This document shows, one piece after another, positions 57,210-64,000 of a stretch of DNA of 64,000 bases (position 1 is the stretch's first letter; each line of letters starts with the position of its first letter). The translations under genes were made by a program, and so were the position numbers. The stretch lies in assembly GCF_963678185.1 (NCBI RefSeq), contig NZ_OY782757.1:3004001-3068000 (forward strand), written 5' to 3'. Below the pieces are notes generated by a model that was not told the DNA's origin, made no database searches, and worked only from the letters and a program-made list of their open reading frames with translations. Source of the stretch: an uncultured Tolumonas sp. GTDB lineage: Bacteria; Pseudomonadota; Gammaproteobacteria; Enterobacterales; Aeromonadaceae.

Positions 57210-57308
57210 TCCTTCTGTAAACCTAAGTAAAAATCTCTTCTCGGGGCGATTGCCGCCCCTTGTTGGATCGCTTAGACTTTGCGCAACTTTTTGATCGGGA
57301 TCTCAGTT

Positions 57309-57971
57309 ATGGATTGGTTACATCTGGTCGTTGATTTTGTGTTACACATCGATGTGCACCTGCAAGAGCTGTTTACCACTTATGGTATCTGGGTTTATGG
57401 CATCTTGTTTTTGATCATCTTCAGTGAAACCGGCTTTGTGGTAACGCCATTTTTACCGGGTGATTCGTTGTTGTTTGCCGCTGGTGCCTTAGTGGCCGCC
57501 ACGCAAAGCAGCGCGAATGCCATGGATATCCATGTATTAGTAGCGTTATTAATGACGGCCGCGGTGACGGGTAATATTCTCAATTACACCATTGGCCACT
57601 TCTTTGGGGTCAAGCTATTCCAAAACCCAAATTCCAAAGTGTTCAGAAAAGATTATCTGGACAAAACCCATGCTTTCTTTGAACAGCATGGTGGTAAAAC
57701 TATCATTATTACCCGCTTTGTCCCGATTATTCGTACCTTTGCGCCATTTGTCGCGGGTATGGGGGCGATGACTTATAAACGCTTTATGGCCTTTAATCTG
57801 GTTGGTGGTGCGTTATGGGTGATGTCATTTGCCTATACCGGTTATAAGTTTGGCGAGCTGGAATTTGTGAAGAAAAACTTCACCATGCTGATGATGGGGA
57901 TCATCGTCATTTCGCTGCTGCCAATGGTTATTCATGCTATTCGAGCTAAATTGGCTTCACCGGCTAAATAG
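57309..57971 (+). CDS. dedA: DedA-family inner-membrane protein
   Basis: This 220-residue integral-membrane protein closely matches E. coli Ded[60 protein letters not shown] and the family signature [18 protein letters not shown]. DedA proteins act in lipid-carrier or phospholipid flipping and envelope homeostasis. The start at 57309 (MDWLHLV) fits the family; a TTG ten codons upstream is less likely. Confidence 0.94.
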   Translation: MDWLHLVVDFVLHIDVHLQELFTTYGIWVYGILFLIIFSETGFVVTPFLPGDSLLFAAGALVAATQSSANAMDIHVLVALLMTAAVTGNILNYTIGHFFGVKLFQNPNSKVFRKDYLDKTHAFFEQHGGKTIIITRFVPIIRTFAPFVAGMGAMTYKRFMAFNLVGGALWVMSFAYTGYKFGELEFVKKNFTMLMMGIIVISLLPMVIHAIRAKLASPAK

Positions 57972-57997
57972 TTTTAGCCATTTCACTGTGTTATCTG

Positions 57998-58030
57998 ATG
58001 CCCGTCAGCTTTGTTGTCGGGCATTTTTTA
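57998..58030 (+). terminator. Terminator of the parC-plsC-dedA unit
   Basis: ATGCCCG and CGGGCAT pair with a 13-base loop, followed by TTTTTATT. It lies about 27 bases past the dedA stop. Confidence 0.85.
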
Positions 58031-58094
58031 TTCTGTAAACCATGCACTGAAATAGCTTAACTATCACAGTAAAGAATCAGTACAAAATGAGATT

Positions 58095-58106
58095 GAAACC
58101 GGTTTC
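58095..58106. promoter_or_regulatory. LacI/GalR-type operator upstream of the HcaT-like gene
   Basis: GAAACCGGTTTC is a perfect 12-bp palindrome within TGAAACCGGTTTCT, which fits the LacI/GalR-family pattern TGNAANCGNTTNCA at all but one position. It lies about 120 bases upstream of the transporter start at 58227. The cognate regulator is unknown; the LacI protein encoded at 40619 is one candidate. Confidence 0.55.
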
Positions 58107-58226
58107 TTTTAGTATTTGTTTCCGGTAACTATGTGACTCGTTGCACAATTATTCTTTATTTGCTTCCTGCAAGATGCTTGGCAATTTGTTAATCTGTGTG
58201 CCATTCCTCCTTTCTGTTGTTGTTTC

Positions 58227-59378
58227 ATGTCACCTTATCCCTGGTTAGCGCTGAACTTATCAGCGATCTATTTAGTTTTAGGTATCTTTTCACCGTTTTG
58301 GGGTGTTTGGCTGGAATCGGTCGGTTTACAGTCAGAACAAATCGGTTTGCTGCTGGGTATCGGCTTTGCCATGCGCTTGTGCGGTAGTCTGGTGATCATG
58401 CGGCAGGCGAAACGTGCCGAACGACTTATTCCCATTGCCCGATTGCTGGTGTTGGGTGGCTTACTTAGTTTTGCTGGCTTCTATTTATCCTCTCATTTCT
58501 GGGTGATTTTTTTCTTCACCTTGCTGGTTAACTTTGTGTATCCCACGCTATTGCCGTTAAGTGATGCCATGGCTGCTCGCATGGTAATTCAGGTCAATCT
58601 GGATTATGGCAATGTGCGGTTATGGGGCTCAGCGGCATTTATTGTTGGTGCCACACTGATTGGTTTTGTTATTGAACATCTTGGCCCAAGTTGGATCTTG
58701 CACGGTATTGTGCTGTTTTTATTACTAGCGGGTTTTTGTATTCATGTACCGATGAAACCTGCACCACGCACTATTGGTCAGGAAAGTGAAAGTCATGGCT
58801 ATGGCCAATTATTACGCAATAAAGCGTTTTTGAATTTTCTCGCCATTGAAGCGCTGATCTTCGGTAGTCACTCGGCATATAACAGTTTCAGCGCCATCTA
58901 TTGGCATTCCCAAGGTTTTGCTGCTTCGACAGTCAGTATGTTGTGGACCACGGGGGTAGTGTTTGAAATCATCATGTTTGCCACCAGTCGGCGTTTATTA
59001 TCCGACTGGTCACCCGAGCGTTTACTCTGCTGGGCGGCGATCGGAGCGGTGATCCGCTGGGTCACGCTGGGCACTAGCCTAGAGCTGTGGTTACTGTTTC
59101 CTGCCCAAGCGTTGCATTCGTTTACTTACACGCTGGCGCATTTAGGTGCGATGCGTTATCTGGCGCAACGTTTACCGCGCGAGGCGATCATTTCAGGCCA
59201 AACATTATATTCCGCCATCGGACAATCGTTATCGCTGGCTTTGTTCACCGTGTTAAGCGGGATCTTGTATCGCCATCTGCACCAGAATGTGTTTCTGGTG
59301 ATGGCAGTGATTGTGTTACCAGTTTTTTATCTGATCTGGCGGGCAAAACGTTCTGCCATCGTATTACCTGAGATGTGA
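58227..59378 (+). CDS. hcaT: MFS transporter, HcaT-like (3-phenylpropionate permease family)
   Basis: This major-facilitator permease of 383 residues with about twelve membrane segments is alignable with E. coli HcaT: IFSPFWGVWLESVGLQSEQIGLLLG, LDYGNVRLWGSAAFIVG, SAYNSFSAIYWHSQGF and HLGAMRYLAQR (each a conserved HcaT segment). The family also includes sugar:proton symporters. No phenylpropionate dioxygenase genes are near, so the substrate is uncertain. The AEC-family gene starts eight bases downstream. Confidence 0.83.
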   Translation: MSPYPWLALNLSAIYLVLGIFSPFWGVWLESVGLQSEQIGLLLGIGFAMRLCGSLVIMRQAKRAERLIPIARLLVLGGLLSFAGFYLSSHFWVIFFFTLLVNFVYPTLLPLSDAMAARMVIQVNLDYGNVRLWGSAAFIVGATLIGFVIEHLGPSWILHGIVLFLLLAGFCIHVPMKPAPRTIGQESESHGYGQLLRNKAFLNFLAIEALIFGSHSAYNSFSAIYWHSQGFAASTVSMLWTTGVVFEIIMFATSRRLLSDWSPERLLCWAAIGAVIRWVTLGTSLELWLLFPAQALHSFTYTLAHLGAMRYLAQRLPREAIISGQTLYSAIGQSLSLALFTVLSGILYRHLHQNVFLVMAVIVLPVFYLIWRAKRSAIVLPEM

Positions 59379-59385
59379 GGTAGTC

Positions 59386-60306
59386 ATGTCAACGCCAGAT
59401 GTAAATGGGCAATTCCTGATCTCAATTTGCATTATTTTGCTGGGTTATCTGGCGAAACGGACGCGCTATTTAACTGAAAAAGAAGGCGAATCCATTGCGC
59501 AACTGATCTTCAATATCACGTTGCCAGCTTTAGTGATCAATGTCTTTTCTACATTACCGTTACAACCGCAATTGGCGTTATTGCCGGTATTAGGTTTTGT
59601 CGTCAATGGGGTGCTTTGCCTGAGTATCCTGTTTATTTTCCGGAAACATGATCGAAAGATCCGTGGCATGATGGGAATGGCGTTGCCCGGTGCCAATATT
59701 GGCTTATTTGCCTATCCTTTGGTCGAGGCTATTTGGGGAAAACAAGGGCTAACTTACGTCGCCATGTACGATCTGGGTAATTCGTATGTGGTGTTTTTAG
59801 TCTGTTATGTGGTTGGTGCCTATTTTTCTGGCGAGAAGCCATTAAGCTGGCGCGAATTGCTGCATTCAGTTTTGCGTTCCATTCCTCTGATGACCAGTTT
59901 GCTGGCATTATCCATCAATCTGTTAGGGCTTCAATTACCAGATCTGGTGTTGCAAACCACGCAAGTGGTGGCGAAGGCCAATATGCCATTAAGTTTGCTA
60001 TTGCTGGGGATGTATCTGAACTTTTCTTTTCCAGCTGCGCAACGCAAAATTCTGCTGCAAGCCTTATGCTGTAAATACGTTATCGGTGGTACGTTAGGCG
60101 GCTTACTGTGCTGGTTGTTACCGTATGATGCGTTATTCCGTCATTCTCTATTACTGGCTGGTGTGTTGCCTTTACCGACTATGGTGCTGACCTATGCGGT
60201 TATTTTTGGTTACGATCGCCGGCTGTCTGGCGCCATGTTGAATGCCTCGGTGATCTTAAGTATTTTGTTTAGCTGGTTAGCCTTTCATTTTTCGACCCTG
60301 AGTTAG
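59386..60306 (+). CDS. AEC-family (auxin efflux carrier-like) transporter
   Basis: This 306-residue membrane protein has about ten hydrophobic segments in the AEC/bacterial malonate-efflux pattern: LGYLAKRTRYLTEKEGESIAQL and FNITLPALVINVFS near the N-terminus, PGANIGLFAYPLVEAIWG in the middle and MPLSLLLLGMYLNF later. Substrates in bacteria are mostly unproven; organic acids are usual suggestions. GAGG precedes the ATG, and it is probably co-transcribed with the HcaT-like gene. Confidence 0.86.
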   Translation: MSTPDVNGQFLISICIILLGYLAKRTRYLTEKEGESIAQLIFNITLPALVINVFSTLPLQPQLALLPVLGFVVNGVLCLSILFIFRKHDRKIRGMMGMALPGANIGLFAYPLVEAIWGKQGLTYVAMYDLGNSYVVFLVCYVVGAYFSGEKPLSWRELLHSVLRSIPLMTSLLALSINLLGLQLPDLVLQTTQVVAKANMPLSLLLLGMYLNFSFPAAQRKILLQALCCKYVIGGTLGGLLCWLLPYDALFRHSLLLAGVLPLPTMVLTYAVIFGYDRRLSGAMLNASVILSILFSWLAFHFSTLS

Positions 60307-60370
60307 CTTCGGGGTACAATAGCGCTAAGCGGATGTATAGCTGCATCCTAATTACAGTGAATGAGGCATC

Positions 60371-60610
60371 ATGGCGTTAAAAATTAGTTATAGCTACAAA
60401 GGTCAGCCACGTTTGATCCAATACGCGAATGACAAATACCACGATATTTATGAAGCTATTGCCGCGGAAGAGGGCGTTGATTTACGTGCTTACCTGGCGA
60501 TGGAACGGCAGCTGGCATCTCTGACTAAAAAAGTCGGTGCAGTAAAAGATTTTCGTGATAATTCATTCCTGGAATTTGGTTTCAACGATATCAAAGTGAT
60601 CAAAGAATAA
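60371..60610 (+). CDS. Small conserved protein, DUF2960-like
   Basis: This 79-residue protein resembles the DUF2960 family of Vibrionales and relatives, as I recall it: ISYSYKGQPRLIQYANDKYHDIYEAIA, then a middle helix and the C-terminal VKDFRDNSFLEFGFNDIKVI. No function is known. GAGG precedes the ATG at seven bases. It appears to be a single-gene unit convergent with hslU. Confidence 0.8.
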   Translation: MALKISYSYKGQPRLIQYANDKYHDIYEAIAAEEGVDLRAYLAMERQLASLTKKVGAVKDFRDNSFLEFGFNDIKVIKE

Positions 60611-60619
60611 ATCATGCAT

Positions 60620-60650
60620 AAAAAAGAGCGCCCCTGTTGTGGAGCGCTCT
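60620..60650 (-). terminator. Terminator of hslVU
   Basis: On the minus strand AGAGCGC(T)CC and GG(G)GCGCTCT pair with a short loop, followed by TTTTTTATG. It lies about 25 bases past the hslU stop codon. On the plus strand no T-run follows. Confidence 0.85.
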
Positions 60651-60674
60651 GCTGGTTTCGGCGTTGTTATCGGT

Positions 60675-62006
60675 TTACAGAATGAAACGACTCAAATCTT
60701 CATCTTCAATTAATGCACCGAGATAACGGTTCACGTATTCCGCATCAATGCTGAAAACCTGACCTGCATTATCCGCCGCATCATAAGAGATATCTTCCAT
60801 CAGCTTTTCCAGCACGGTATGCAGACGACGAGCACCGATATTTTCTGTGCGTTCGTTAACCTGCCAGGCTGCTTCTGCAATGCTGCGAATACCTTCTGCG
60901 GTAAAATCAACGTTCACCTGTTCAGTCGCCATCAAAGCGCGGTATTGTTCGGTCAATGAGGCATTCGGCTCTGTCAGGATGCGTTCGAAATCATCCACAG
61001 TCAGATTTTTCAGCTCAACACGGATCGGCAGACGACCCTGCAATTCAGGGATCAGGTCAGACGGTTTAGCGATCTGGAACGCGCCGGAAGCGATAAACAG
61101 AATATGGTCAGTACGCACCATGCCGTGTTTGGTGTTCACGGTACAACCTTCGATCAGAGGCAACAGATCGCGTTGTACGCCTTCACGGGAAACATCCGGG
61201 CCGCTGCTTTCGCCACGTTTACAGATCTTGTCGAATTCATCGATAAAGACAATCCCGTTGTTTTCCACCGCATGAATGGTTTTTAGCTTCAGCTCTTCGG
61301 GGTTGAGTAACCGTCCGGCCTCGTCTTCCACCAGCTGTTTCAGAGCATCTTTGACTTTCAGTTTGCGTTTATGGGTATTGCCGGCCGACATATTCTGGAA
61401 CAGACCTTGTAACTGATTGGTCATCTCTTCCATGCCGGGGGGGGCCATAATTTCCACACCCATCTGTGGCGCTGCAATTTCAATTTCGATCTCTTTATCG
61501 TCGAGCTCGCCTTCACGCAGTTTTTTGCGGAAGATCTGGCGGGTATGTGCACCCGTTTCAGATTTCTCGGCTTCGCCCCAATTCGAACGAGCTGGCGGTA
61601 ACAACACATCCAGCACGCGCTCTTCAGCGGCTTCCTGAGCACGGAAACGGACTTTCTCCATTTCCTGCTCGCGCATCATTTTTAACGCCATGTCAGTCAG
61701 ATCACGGATGATGCTGTCGACTTCTTTACCGACATAACCAACTTCGGTGAATTTAGTGGCTTCGACTTTGATAAAGGGGGCATTGGCCAGTTTCGCCAAA
61801 CGACGGGCAATTTCAGTTTTACCCACGCCAGTTGGGCCAATCATCAGAATGTTTTTCGGCGCTACTTCCTGACGCAGCTCATCACTGAGTTGCATACGGC
61901 GCCAGCGGTTACGCAGCGCAATCGCAACGGCACGTTTGGCTTCGGCTTGACCAATGATATGACGATCAAGCTCGTGAACTATTTCTCTCGGAGTCATTTC
62001 GGACAT
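60675..62006 (-). CDS. hslU: ATP-dependent protease ATPase subunit HslU
   Basis: HslU is the AAA+ unfoldase ring that feeds substrates to the HslV peptidase. The 443 residues equal the E. coli length: [17 protein letters not shown], Walker [10 protein letters not shown] (about 57-65), the I-domain (about 110-240), Walker [13 protein letters not shown], and the C-terminal RFIL tail that docks into HslV. The start at 62006 has AAGGA upstream; the frame extends into hslV without support. It lies 25 bases downstream of hslV. Confidence 0.97.
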   Translation of the reverse strand: MSEMTPREIVHELDRHIIGQAEAKRAVAIALRNRWRRMQLSDELRQEVAPKNILMIGPTGVGKTEIARRLAKLANAPFIKVEATKFTEVGYVGKEVDSIIRDLTDMALKMMREQEMEKVRFRAQEAAEERVLDVLLPPARSNWGEAEKSETGAHTRQIFRKKLREGELDDKEIEIEIAAPQMGVEIMAPPGMEEMTNQLQGLFQNMSAGNTHKRKLKVKDALKQLVEDEAGRLLNPEELKLKTIHAVENNGIVFIDEFDKICKRGESSGPDVSREGVQRDLLPLIEGCTVNTKHGMVRTDHILFIASGAFQIAKPSDLIPELQGRLPIRVELKNLTVDDFERILTEPNASLTEQYRALMATEQVNVDFTAEGIRSIAEAAWQVNERTENIGARRLHTVLEKLMEDISYDAADNAGQVFSIDAEYVNRYLGALIEDEDLSRFIL

Positions 62007-62031
62007 CTGAATATCCTTGCTAGGCAATAGA

Positions 62032-62574
62032 TTAAACTGGTGTGATGGTTGGATAATCCAACACTTCAATAGTCTGGAAATTGTTAGTGAACACGCAGAT
62101 ATCACCAGCAATGGTCAGCGATTTTTTCACGATATCGGCGGCAGATAAATCGGTGTTTTCCAGTAAGGCACGGGCGGCGGATTGTGCAAATGCACCGCCG
62201 GAACCAATGGCAATCAGATCATTTTCCGGCTGCACGACGTCACCATTACCGGTAATGATGAAAGAGCGTTGGGTATCCGCGACCGCCAGCAGTGCTTCCA
62301 ATTTACGTAACGCGCGATCAGTACGCCACTCTTTGGCTAGCGCAACCGCGGCTCGTTCCAAGTTGCCTTGGTGTGCCTGTAATTTAGCTTCAAAACGCTC
62401 TAGCAGTGTGAACGCATCGGCGGTACCGCCGGCAAATCCAGCCAGTACTTTACCGTTATATAAGCGGTGTACTTTACGGGCATTACCTTTCATGACGGTA
62501 TTGCCAAGCGACACCTGACCATCACCGCCAATCACGACTTGGCCATTACGTCGAACAGAAACGATTGTAGTCAC
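62032..62574 (-). CDS. hslV: ATP-dependent protease peptidase subunit HslV
   Basis: HslV is the proteasome-like threonine peptidase. After removal of Met1 the catalytic Thr is exposed (M-TTIVSVRR). [30 protein letters not shown] and [15 protein letters not shown] are family segments. The length of 180 is near the usual 174-177. A sigma-32 promoter and a leader hairpin lie upstream. Confidence 0.97.
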   Translation of the reverse strand: MTTIVSVRRNGQVVIGGDGQVSLGNTVMKGNARKVHRLYNGKVLAGFAGGTADAFTLLERFEAKLQAHQGNLERAAVALAKEWRTDRALRKLEALLAVADTQRSFIITGNGDVVQPENDLIAIGSGGAFAQSAARALLENTDLSAADIVKKSLTIAGDICVFTNNFQTIEVLDYPTITPV

Positions 62575-62594
62575 ATAAACCTCGAGTACGAGTA

Positions 62595-62609
62595 GTCGGC
62601 GTGGCCGAC
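62595..62609 (-). promoter_or_regulatory. Stem-loop in the hslVU 5' untranslated region
   Basis: GTCGGC and GCCGAC form a perfect 6-bp stem with a three-base loop. It falls inside the roughly 47-base leader predicted from the sigma-32 promoter. E. coli hslVU mRNA is reported to carry a stabilising leader stem-loop, from memory; a similar role here is inferred. Confidence 0.5.
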
Positions 62610-62628
62610 GAAAGATTCATGAAACAGG

Positions 62629-62657
62629 AGATAGGGGCGTGGAGCCCCTATTTCAAG
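62629..62657 (-). promoter_or_regulatory. Sigma-32 (heat-shock) promoter of hslVU
   Basis: On the minus strand CTTGAAA (62651-62657), a 13-base spacer and CCCCTATCT (62629-62637) fit the sigma-32 consensus CTTGAA-N13/14-CCCCATNT well. The element is embedded in a perfect inverted repeat, ATAGGGGC-GTGGA-GCCCCTAT (62631-62651). The predicted start is near 62621. Confidence 0.82.
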
Positions 62658-62759
62658 GTTAAAGCGACTGGAATTGTGTGGAAATACGTTATTAGACGAA
62701 GAAAACTGCTATAGCGCGTAGCTTGTTACTGAGAATAACGAGTTATTGAGAAGAGCGTG

Positions 62760-63830
62760 TTACTGAGAATAAATAGTACAGCTTTGTACTGTCCCAGCGC
62801 CTTTCAGACGGTTCAGCGCTTGTTCTGCTGCTGGGCGATTCGCATACGGGCCTAAGATTACCCGGTGCCAAGTGCCGGAAGTATTACTACCTTCGCGGAT
62901 CTGTGCATTTTGCCCCTGTACTGCGATACGCGATTGCAGCGAGCTGGCCTGATCAGCAGTACGGAAAGCACCACACTGCATCATATAACGTTTACTGGTT
63001 GCTACGGTTGTTGTGCTGGTTGTTGCAACATTGTGTGTGGTTGCTGTAGCAGTCGTCTCGGCCGAATAGGGACGTGGTTTACCAAACATCGCTAAGGCTT
63101 CATCACGCTCTTGAGCAACTGTTTTGTGTTCTGTTGCTGTAGCAGTCGTTGTTGTGGTGTTGGTTGGTTTGCTGGTTTTATTGCTTTCATTGGCAATAAC
63201 TTCCGCAAACGAACGTGGTTTCCGTACATCGGTATGCTGGGTTGTTGTAACCGCCATCTGACTCGTAGGTGTAGCTGTGCTGGCAGTTTGGCTCGCTGGT
63301 TTGCTGCTAGTCACTGTTTTGGTGGTTGGTGTTGTTAATGCGTTGGCTGGTTGTATCGCCGTATCATCATCGGCATCAGCAGGGAGCTGACCATTTTGTT
63401 GCTGGGCTAACACCTTGGCGCGTTCCTGCTGGGCTCGCAACATGTCTTGCATTTTTTGTTGCTGCTGCAGAATTTGCGGATCCTTACTTGGATCACCAAT
63501 TACCTGACCATCCGGCAGTTCAACAGGCACTTCCTTATTTTGCAGGATCTGCATGTAATCAAACTCTTCTTTGGCCGGACGTTGTTTTTCAATCGGGATC
63601 GGCGCTTCCGCAGGCGCTTGTGTGGTGGTGATTGGTGTGGTTTCTCCTGATGAACCATGAATATGGTACAGGAAAATGCCAAAGCCAATCACTAACGCCA
63701 ACGCTAATACGGCACGCACCACGGGAAAGGGAGCGTTGCTGGTATTGCTGCTTTTCCCGCGGCCAACCGGTGCTTTCGCGGCAGGTTTGCGTTTGGTCGG
63801 CTGTGAGCTGCGGACGTAATCCCGAGTCAT
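62760..63830 (-). CDS. ftsN: Cell division protein FtsN
   Basis: FtsN is the bitopic inner-membrane protein that triggers septal peptidoglycan synthesis. The 356 residues have a short basic cytoplasmic tail (MTRDYVRSSQPTKRKP), one TM (about 37-58, AVLALALVIGFGIFLYHI), a periplasmic linker very rich in Thr, Ala, Gln and Pro (about 65-270), and a C-terminal SPOR domain (from KRYMMQCGAFRTADQASSLQ) that binds denuded glycans. It starts three bases after argS ends and is upstream of hslVU. Confidence 0.94.
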   Translation of the reverse strand: MTRDYVRSSQPTKRKPAAKAPVGRGKSSNTSNAPFPVVRAVLALALVIGFGIFLYHIHGSSGETTPITTTQAPAEAPIPIEKQRPAKEEFDYMQILQNKEVPVELPDGQVIGDPSKDPQILQQQQKMQDMLRAQQERAKVLAQQQNGQLPADADDDTAIQPANALTTPTTKTVTSSKPASQTASTATPTSQMAVTTTQHTDVRKPRSFAEVIANESNKTSKPTNTTTTTATATEHKTVAQERDEALAMFGKPRPYSAETTATATTHNVATTSTTTVATSKRYMMQCGAFRTADQASSLQSRIAVQGQNAQIREGSNTSGTWHRVILGPYANRPAAEQALNRLKGAGTVQSCTIYSQ

Positions 63831-63833
63831 GAT

Positions 63834-64000
63834 TTACATGCGCTCCAGTGTTTCAATGCCAAGCAATGACAAACCGAGGTTCAGTGTTTTTGCTGTCGCC
63901 TGACACAGGGTCAGACGGCTGGCTTTCTCGGCTGCAGTAACGCCTTCTTTATTAATTGGGCAGGCTTCGTAGAAACTCATGAAGCAACCAGACAGCTCAT
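63834..64000 (-). CDS. argS: Arginyl-tRNA synthetase, C-terminal part (runs off the window)
   Basis: Only the last 55 codons are visible. They read [16 protein letters not shown], then [20 protein letters not shown] and [12 protein letters not shown] before TAA at 63834-63836. This matches the end of the class I arginyl-tRNA synthetase anticodon-binding domain, including the invariant C-terminal IETxERM. The stop is three bases from the ftsN start, so ftsN is probably translated from the same transcript. Confidence 0.95.
   Translation of the reverse strand, partial: ELSGCFMSFYEACPINKEGVTAAEKASRLTLCQATAKTLNLGLSLLGIETLERM

Overview
The window reads as the chromosome of a facultatively anaerobic gammaproteobacterium. 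Protein sequences and gene order point to the Aeromonadales, and a Tolumonas-like organism is my best guess. That placement is inference, since no 16S gene or marker tree is available here. Nearly all the DNA is coding and the base composition looks even. I see no phage, transposase, integron, CRISPR array, rRNA or tRNA.

Left part (1-23600): the start of nrdD behind a textbook pair of NrdR boxes; pckA; the heat-shock pair hslR-hslO; sspAB; the envelope operon lpoA-yraN-diaA-dolP divergent from rsmI; the RNase P RNA gene rnpB with its own promoter and terminator; and a complete menaquinone operon, menF-menD-menH-menB-menC-menE, divergent from menA. A 122-bp palindromic repeat sits between menH and menB and supplies the last codons of menH. 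Then follow rhtB, a secreted M14 metallopeptidase, a chemoreceptor with a C-terminal hemerythrin domain, and yihI.

Middle part (23600-49500): in E. coli yihI-hemN-glnG-glnL-glnA-bipA are contiguous. Here a 16-kb block of mostly uptake and catabolic genes lies between hemN and ntrC. It holds a Fur-box-controlled FTR1 iron permease with a cupredoxin-fold partner, the serine deaminase sdaA, a fructose-family PTS (IIC, IIB, and an HPr-EI-IIA fusion) with an AraC regulator, slyB, and a divergent beta-glucoside/cellobiose-type PTS locus. That locus has IIB, IIC, a GH1 phospho-glycosidase, IIA and a ROK kinase on one strand, and a second IIC and a LacI regulator on the other. ntrBC-glnA follows with recognisable NtrC sites and a sigma-54 promoter, then typA.

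Right part (48500-64000): yihY, rstAB with a small acidic protein and a GGDEF/EAL protein, parC-plsC-dedA, an HcaT-like transporter, an AEC-family carrier, a DUF2960-like protein, hslVU with a recognisable sigma-32 promoter, ftsN, and the 3' end of argS.

The genes together describe a fermentative or anaerobically respiring sugar user: menaquinone synthesis, anaerobic dNTP and haem enzymes, two sugar PTS systems, gluconeogenic PEP carboxykinase and nitrogen control. I found no unambiguous new defence or mobile system. The most unusual items are the MCP-hemerythrin receptor, the repeat-derived MenH tail, the long operator palindrome in front of the LacI gene, the two-IIC PTS locus, and a few small uncharacterised proteins.
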